NCBI GenBank assembly: GCA_003695605.1
Contig: RFIK01000009.1
Coordinates: 1 to 9,660, forward strand
Length of the DNA stretch: 9,660 nucleotides
Direction: 5' to 3'
DNA from: Chlorobiota bacterium
Lineage (GTDB): Bacteria; Bacteroidota; Ignavibacteria; Kapaibacteriales; NICIL-2
The position numbers and the translations under genes were made by a program. The notes beneath the pieces are model-generated. The model was not told the DNA's origin, ran no database searches, and was given only the letters and a program-made list of their open reading frames with translations. This document shows positions 5,629-9,660 of the stretch, piece after piece (position 1 is the stretch's first letter; the number at the start of each line of letters is the position of its first letter).

Positions 5629-6975
5629 ATGAGAGCTTCGATTTTCACCTTCGGGTGCAAACAAAACTACGCGGAAAGCTCCGCGATTGCCCGCCAGCTC
5701 GAGCAGGCAGGGTACCAGATTGTTCCGTTCGGGGAAGAGGCTGATCTGGTTGTCATCAACACGTGTACAGTCACTGAAACTGCCGATAGAGAATGTCGCA
5801 CGGTTGTGCGCCGCACGCTGCGACGTTCGCCCGATGCGACAATCGTTGTCACTGGTTGCTACGCGCAGTTGCAGCCGGAGGAGATTGCGGCAATCGAAGG
5901 AGTTCGCTTGGTGGTAGGGAATGCCGAAAAGCATCAGCTCGGTGTGCTCGTCGGGCGTGCTCGGAGTGCAGCAAGTCCGATAGTCATTCGCACTGAGGAT
6001 CTGCGGTTGCAGGATCTGCCATTTACAGCGGCAGTGTTCTCTGAGCATGATAGCCATACGCGGGCATTTCTCAAGCTCCAAGATGGATGCGACTATTCGT
6101 GTTCCTTCTGCACGATTCCGCACGCGCGAGGCAAGAGCCGCTCAATGCCGATCGAAGAAATTCCCGAGCATGTTCGGCGATTGGTAGAGGCAGGCTACCG
6201 GGAGATTGTGCTCACTGGCATCAACCTTGGTGAATACCGTGGATCGAAGGGGGAGCGCCTGCTCGATGTGCTCGAGCTTTTGGTTTCGCTTGAGTTTGAG
6301 TGCCGCTATCGCCTTAGTTCTGTCGAGCCGAATCGCATGCATCCTGCGATCATCGAGTTCATCGCACAGCATCCGAGCATTTGTCCGCACTTTCATTTGC
6401 CACTCCAAAGCGGTTCGCCGGAAATCCTCCGTCAGATGCGACGCCGTTACAAGCGCGAGCTCTACGCCGAGCGTGTCCTTGCAATCAAGGAGCGGATGCC
6501 CCATGCGTGCATCGGTGCGGACGTGCTGACTGGTTTTCCTGGAGAATCGGAGCGACACTTCGAAGAAACCTACCGCTTCATTGAATCGCTGCCAATTTCG
6601 TATCTCCACGTGTTCACCTACAGCGAGCGGGAGTTGACCGACGCAGCGCACCGGCGTGACCAGGTGCCGCTTCGGATTCGCAAAGAGAGAACAGCGGCAC
6701 TGCGCGCGCTCGGCCAGCAGAAGCGGGAACTTTTTGCAGCCGAAAACATCGGCACACGCCGGAACGTGCTCGTTGAGCAGTTTGATCCAACCCGTGGCGG
6801 GTTTGTCGGCTACTCGGAAAACTACTGCCGCGTCGTCGTGCCAGACGCACTGCCCGGCGCGATGGTGGAGGTGGAAATCCTCGGATGCGATGGCGAACTG
6901 CTCAGCGGGAGCTTGCTTTCCTCCACTGGGCTGTCGCAGTACGTGGGTTTGCCGGTGCTTTCGCTTGGCGGATGA
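5629..6975 (+). CDS. mtaB: tRNA (N6-threonylcarbamoyladenosine(37)) methylthiotransferase MtaB
   Basis: A 448-residue radical-SAM methylthiotransferase that converts t6A to ms2t6A at position 37 of tRNAs reading ANN codons. The N-terminal UPF0004 domain supplies three cysteines for the auxiliary [4Fe-4S] cluster: Cys10 in TFGCKQN, Cys46 in INTCTVT and Cys77 in VTGCYAQ. The radical-SAM core has the CxxxCxxC motif at Cys154/158/161 in KLQDGCDYSCSFCTIPHARG, followed by ELYAERVLAIKER and the ADVLTGFPGE block. A TRAM-like RNA-binding domain covers about 370-432 (VLVEQFD...GYSENYCRVVVP). The QDGCDYSCSFCTIPHARGKSRS type of motif and the TFGCKQNYAES start fit MtaB rather than MiaB or RimO. Length and all key residues look normal. 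Its stop overlaps the truA start (ATGA). It leads the second + strand gene group, and the start has no SD. Confidence 0.93.
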   Translation: MRASIFTFGCKQNYAESSAIARQLEQAGYQIVPFGEEADLVVINTCTVTETADRECRTVVRRTLRRSPDATIVVTGCYAQLQPEEIAAIEGVRLVVGNAEKHQLGVLVGRARSAASPIVIRTEDLRLQDLPFTAAVFSEHDSHTRAFLKLQDGCDYSCSFCTIPHARGKSRSMPIEEIPEHVRRLVEAGYREIVLTGINLGEYRGSKGERLLDVLELLVSLEFECRYRLSSVEPNRMHPAIIEFIAQHPSICPHFHLPLQSGSPEILRQMRRRYKRELYAERVLAIKERMPHACIGADVLTGFPGESERHFEETYRFIESLPISYLHVFTYSERELTDAAHRRDQVPLRIRKERTAALRALGQQKRELFAAENIGTRRNVLVEQFDPTRGGFVGYSENYCRVVVPDALPGAMVEVEILGCDGELLSGSLLSSTGLSQYVGLPVLSLGG

Positions 6976-7757
6976 AGACGCTCGTACTCCGGCTTGCCTA
7001 TGATGGCACCGACTTTGTCGGTCTGCAACGGCAACCGAACGGACGAACCGTCGAAGGCGAACTTGCCAAGGCTCTCGAGCGCATCTACGGGGAGTGCTCA
7101 ACAATCGTCCCTGCTGGACGCACCGATTCTGGCGTCCATGCGCGGGGGATGGTCGTGCACGTCCGACTTGGTAATGCTGACCGAATCCCAGTTGACCGCA
7201 TTCCGCGTGCACTCAACGCGCTCTTGCCAGAAGATGTCCGCATCAATGGTGTGCAACTCCGCAGCGATACTGAGTTCCACGCGAGATACGATGCGCTCCG
7301 GCGAACGTACAGTTACTACCTGGCGCGGTGTAGCGATCCACTCCGGCGTCGCTATGAGTGGCAGGTGCCATTTCCGTTCCGTGACACTGCTCTTGAAGAG
7401 GCTGCGGCTGTTTTCCTCGGCACCCATGACTTTACAACATTTTCGAAGCTCAACGCCAATCAGCGCTCGTACATTTGCACTGTCGAGCGTTGCACGTGGC
7501 AGTCGTGCGGTGAAGGGCGATTTCGGCTGGAAATTGTCGCCAATCGTTTCGTCTATGGTATGGTCCGCTCCCTGGTTGGAGCGATGCTCGATTGTGCGCG
7601 GGGCAAGCGCAGTGCCGCCGAACTTGCAGAGGCGCTCTATGCGCGCGATCGCCGGCGCGGTAGCCCGATTGCACCGCCGCATGGACTCGTGTTTGAGTCA
7701 GTTGAGTATCCGCCAGAGCTTGGTGTTGTCTTTTCTCCTGAGTGCGCCGAATGGTAG
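6972..7757 (+). CDS. truA: tRNA pseudouridine(38-40) synthase TruA
   Basis: A 261-residue cytoplasmic enzyme that isomerises uridines 38, 39 and 40 in the anticodon stem-loop of many tRNAs. The catalytic aspartate is Asp52 in AGRTDSGVHARG. Other family blocks are LAYDGTDFVGLQRQPNGRTV (8-27), FHARYDALRRTYSY (98-111), GTHDFTTFSK, and VANRFVYGMVRSLVGAML near residue 200. The usual GWQRQ segment is GLQRQ here, a Trp-to-Leu change that occurs in some homologues and is unlikely to be harmful. Length is normal. The ATG overlaps the mtaB stop, and the in-frame start at 6885 lies inside mtaB and is rejected. Pairing with mtaB makes a small tRNA anticodon-arm modification unit. Confidence 0.95.
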   Translation: MKTLVLRLAYDGTDFVGLQRQPNGRTVEGELAKALERIYGECSTIVPAGRTDSGVHARGMVVHVRLGNADRIPVDRIPRALNALLPEDVRINGVQLRSDTEFHARYDALRRTYSYYLARCSDPLRRRYEWQVPFPFRDTALEEAAAVFLGTHDFTTFSKLNANQRSYICTVERCTWQSCGEGRFRLEIVANRFVYGMVRSLVGAMLDCARGKRSAAELAEALYARDRRRGSPIAPPHGLVFESVEYPPELGVVFSPECAEW

Positions 7758-8548
7758 TGCAGATTTTGATCCGCGGTATCGTCGCCGTTGCACTGGTGCT
7801 TAGCGCTGTCACCTGTGGGATCAACATTTTCCCCTCGTCGTACGATGCGCAACTCGGTGCCAATCTCGATCAGGAAATCCGGAAGAATGTGCGCGAGTAT
7901 CCAATTCTTCAGAACGAAACGGTCCGCACCGCGGTACAGAACATGGTCAGTGAGATCATCCGCTCGCCCTTGATCGAGTACCGCTCTCAATTCCCATATC
8001 GTGTCACAATCATCAACGATCCCAACACACTCAATGCATTCTGTACGCCCGGCGGCTACATCTACGTATACACTGGGTTGATGAAAGCAGTGGACAATGA
8101 AGCAACACTCGCAGCGGTGCTCGGTCACGAGATCGCACATGCAGAGCGTCGTCATGCAACCAAGCGGATGACCAACGCACTCGGGGCGCAGCTTCTGCTC
8201 GATATTGCGTTGGGGAAGAACACATCCCGAACAACGGAATTGGCAGCAAATCTCTTCGTAGGGCTGGCGTTGCTCAAGAATAGTCGGGATGACGAGGCTG
8301 AAAGTGATGAGTACTCGTTCCGCTACCTTCAGTCCACACGCTGGTATCCGGGGGCATTAGGCTTTTTCTTCGAGAAAATCAAAAGTCGTCGTGGAGGTTC
8401 AATTGAGCGGCTGCTCAGCACGCATCCGCTTCCGCAGGATCGGATCGAAGCGAACGCCGAACGCGTCCGCAAAGCACAGTTGCCACCTCCGACAGAAGCA
8501 AACCTTCGCGCCGTGCCGTACCAAGAGCTCAAACGTTTGCTGCCATGA
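7751..8548 (+). CDS. M48 family metalloprotease, probable lipoprotein
   Basis: A 265-residue zinc peptidase of the M48 (HtpX/BepA/Oma1) clan. The zinc motif is GHEIAHAERRH (His126, Glu127, His130), and the downstream third ligand is in DDEAESDEY (ExxxD, Glu182/Asp186). The conserved NAFCTPGGYIYVYTGLM block (95-111) precedes it. The N-terminus has a basic start, a hydrophobic stretch (about 8-20) and Cys22, then GINIFPSSYDAQLG, which looks like a secreted lipoprotein. The -1 residue of the lipobox is Thr (AVTC), which is not ideal, so an uncleaved signal anchor is the alternative. Homologues in this arrangement degrade or check misfolded envelope and outer-membrane proteins. No TPR domain is present, unlike BepA. 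ATG 7751 overlaps the truA stop by 7 bases; GTG 7742 is an alternative start. Confidence 0.9.
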   Translation: MVVQILIRGIVAVALVLSAVTCGINIFPSSYDAQLGANLDQEIRKNVREYPILQNETVRTAVQNMVSEIIRSPLIEYRSQFPYRVTIINDPNTLNAFCTPGGYIYVYTGLMKAVDNEATLAAVLGHEIAHAERRHATKRMTNALGAQLLLDIALGKNTSRTTELAANLFVGLALLKNSRDDEAESDEYSFRYLQSTRWYPGALGFFFEKIKSRRGGSIERLLSTHPLPQDRIEANAERVRKAQLPPPTEANLRAVPYQELKRLLP

Positions 8549-9330
8549 CTGCACGGGAAAAACTCTCTGCTGCGCTTGAGACAGTTGGTTCCTACTTGTG
8601 CATTGGTATTGACCTCCACGCGCGGTACGTGGGCGGCCGTTCGGCACAGTCGCTCACAGAATGGCTCGAGCCAATCCTTGAGGTTGGCAGGTCTCGGTGC
8701 GTTGCGTTCAAAATCAACCTTGCATTCATTGAGGCACTTGGAGTGGAAGGTTGGAGCATGCTCGAGCGTCTGGTGCAGCTCATCCCGGACGACCGGTTGC
8801 TGATTTTCGACGGTAAGCGCGGTGATATCGGCTCAACTGCGGAAGCCTATGCTGCTGCTGCGTTCGAGCGTTTTGGTGCCGACGCGGTGACGGTCAACCC
8901 GTACATGGGACGTGATGCGATTGAACCGTTCACTGCGTATGCCGATAAGCTCACGTTCGCGCTTGCGCTGACCTCGAACAATGGCGCACGTGATCTGCAA
9001 TTGGTCACTTGCGACGGCGCTCTGATCTACGAGCGCGTGATCGAATCATTGCTGGCGATGCCAGGGTGCGACCGACTCGGCTTTGTCGTCGGTGCGACGC
9101 TGCCGGAGCATCTTGCGCAGGTGCGGCGACGTATCGGTCGTGATTGCCCGCTTCTCATCCCTGGGATCGGGTCCCAAGGTGGTGATATCGAGGCTGTGCG
9201 CACTGCAAATGCTGGAGGACTTGCGGTGATAAATGTCTCGCGTGGGATTCTCGATGCCTACATGGATGGTGGCTTGGAAAGCCTGCGTAACGCGGTTGAG
9301 CAGTACTACCGGCTCCTTGCGCTGCCATGA
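8545..9330 (+). CDS. pyrF: Orotidine-5'-phosphate decarboxylase
   Basis: A 261-residue TIM-barrel enzyme that decarboxylates OMP to UMP, the last step of de novo pyrimidine synthesis. The active-site motif is IFDGKRGDIGSTAEAYA, with Lys91 and Asp94 in the D-x-K-x-x-D pattern. CIGIDLH (19-25) is the first-strand substrate Asp region and AFKINLAFIEALG (54-66) the second. TVNPYMGRDAIEPF (116-129) follows, and the phosphate-binding loop is IPGIGSQGGD (205-214). The sequence and length fit the longer PyrF type common in Bacteroidota, Actinobacteria and Mycobacteria rather than the ~235-residue enterobacterial type. It is coupled to the M48 gene by an ATGA overlap, and its own TGA overlaps the start of the DUF2851 gene. 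No other pyrimidine gene is present in the window. Confidence 0.95.
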   Translation: MTAREKLSAALETVGSYLCIGIDLHARYVGGRSAQSLTEWLEPILEVGRSRCVAFKINLAFIEALGVEGWSMLERLVQLIPDDRLLIFDGKRGDIGSTAEAYAAAAFERFGADAVTVNPYMGRDAIEPFTAYADKLTFALALTSNNGARDLQLVTCDGALIYERVIESLLAMPGCDRLGFVVGATLPEHLAQVRRRIGRDCPLLIPGIGSQGGDIEAVRTANAGGLAVINVSRGILDAYMDGGLESLRNAVEQYYRLLALP

Positions 9331-9660
9331 ATGATGCGTTCGACCGACTGTTTGCGTACCACGAGATCGAACTCCACCGCGGGGTGCATCGGTGGATGAG
9401 CGAGCCAGCGCGGGTACTTCAGACAAGCTCGGGGAATCGTTTGCAAATTCTCTCGCCGGGTCGGTACAACCCGCATGGTGGCCCGGACTTCGAGGAGGCA
9501 GCAGTGCTCCTTGGGGGCACTGTCCTCAGTGGTGCAATTGAGTTCGACAAATGCCGGAGCTTATGGAGCGAGCATCACCATGATCAAAATCCAGCGTACC
9601 ACCGCGTGATTCTCCACGCTGTGTTGATTGATGATGACCCAGCGCGGACAGCCCCAGAAG
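9327..9660 (+). CDS. DUF2851 family protein, N-terminal part
   Basis: The reading frame starts at ATG 9327, overlapping the pyrF stop (ATGA), and runs off the window after 111 residues. It shows the DUF2851 signature: ILSPGRYNPHGGPDFEEA (41-58), LSGAIEF (67-73), LWSEHHHDQNPAYHRVILHAV (79-99). The function of the family is unknown to me. In most members I recall, the central block reads VEIHxKxSDW; here it is IEFDKCRSLW, so the usual His is Asp74. The family is common in Bacteroidota/Chlorobiota and some Chloroflexota, which is one reason for the lineage suggested in the summary. The full protein is normally about 400 residues, so most of it lies beyond the window. Confidence 0.88.
   Translation, partial: MNDAFDRLFAYHEIELHRGVHRWMSEPARVLQTSSGNRLQILSPGRYNPHGGPDFEEAAVLLGGTVLSGAIEFDKCRSLWSEHHHDQNPAYHRVILHAVLIDDDPARTAPE

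Noticed and set aside
6885..6971. Longer in-frame start for truA at 6885.
   Set aside because: It overlaps the mtaB TRAM region, and the family begins with the KTLVLRLAYDG strand at ATG 6972.
6142..7212. Open frame on the - strand (356 codons) across mtaB and truA.
   Set aside because: It crosses two well-conserved + strand genes, has no family motif and shows the composition of an antisense shadow.

Overview
The window is a gene-dense stretch of bacterial chromosome with eleven protein genes, two of them cut by the window edges. I see no RNA genes, mobile elements, CRISPR arrays or long non-coding stretches. Ten genes lie on the + strand and one on the - strand. Neighbouring + strand genes are joined by start/stop overlaps (TGATG, ATGA, or a few bases to 34 bases of overlap), and Shine-Dalgarno motifs are nearly absent. 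The base composition is moderately GC-rich. The mix suggests a Bacteroidota/Chlorobiota-type bacterium: a DUF2851 protein, a fused FAD/Fe-S dehydrogenase, an M48 lipoprotein-like protease, SD-poor starts and a possible TAnnTTTG promoter box. Ignavibacteria or Kapabacteria-like lineages are possible. The lineage is an inference from gene content, not from a marker gene.

Region 1 (1-5185, +): the last 33 codons of a probable valyl-tRNA synthetase; a thiolase closest to the beta-ketoadipyl-CoA type (PcaF/PaaJ); a large D-lactate/2-hydroxyacid dehydrogenase that fuses a GlcD-like flavin half to a GlcF-like iron-sulfur half; an archaeal-type 8-oxoguanine DNA glycosylase (Ogg2); and a small SET-domain protein with a Cys/His N-terminal motif. 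These five genes are packed as one likely transcription unit. Its contents are mixed: translation, acyl-CoA and hydroxyacid oxidation, oxidative DNA repair, and a putative protein lysine methyltransferase.

Region 2 (5168-5590, -): a single hotdog-fold thioesterase related to FlK. It converges on the SET gene with an 18-bp tail overlap and diverges from mtaB across only 38 bp.

Region 3 (5629-9660, +): mtaB (ms2t6A37 tRNA methylthiotransferase), truA (tRNA pseudouridine 38-40 synthase), an M48 metalloprotease with a probable lipoprotein signal, pyrF (orotidine-5'-phosphate decarboxylase) and the start of a DUF2851 gene, all coupled by short overlaps. mtaB and truA both modify the anticodon arm of tRNA. 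A TAATTTTG box six bases before the mtaB ATG could drive this unit from a nearly leaderless transcript.

The most unusual items are the SET protein with Cys-Ser where the fold normally carries Asn-His or Asn-Asp, its 34-base overlap with an archaeal-type ogg gene, and the FlK-like thioesterase that keeps the catalytic triad but not the fluoroacetate-selectivity residues. Nothing here amounts to a clear new defence or mobile system.
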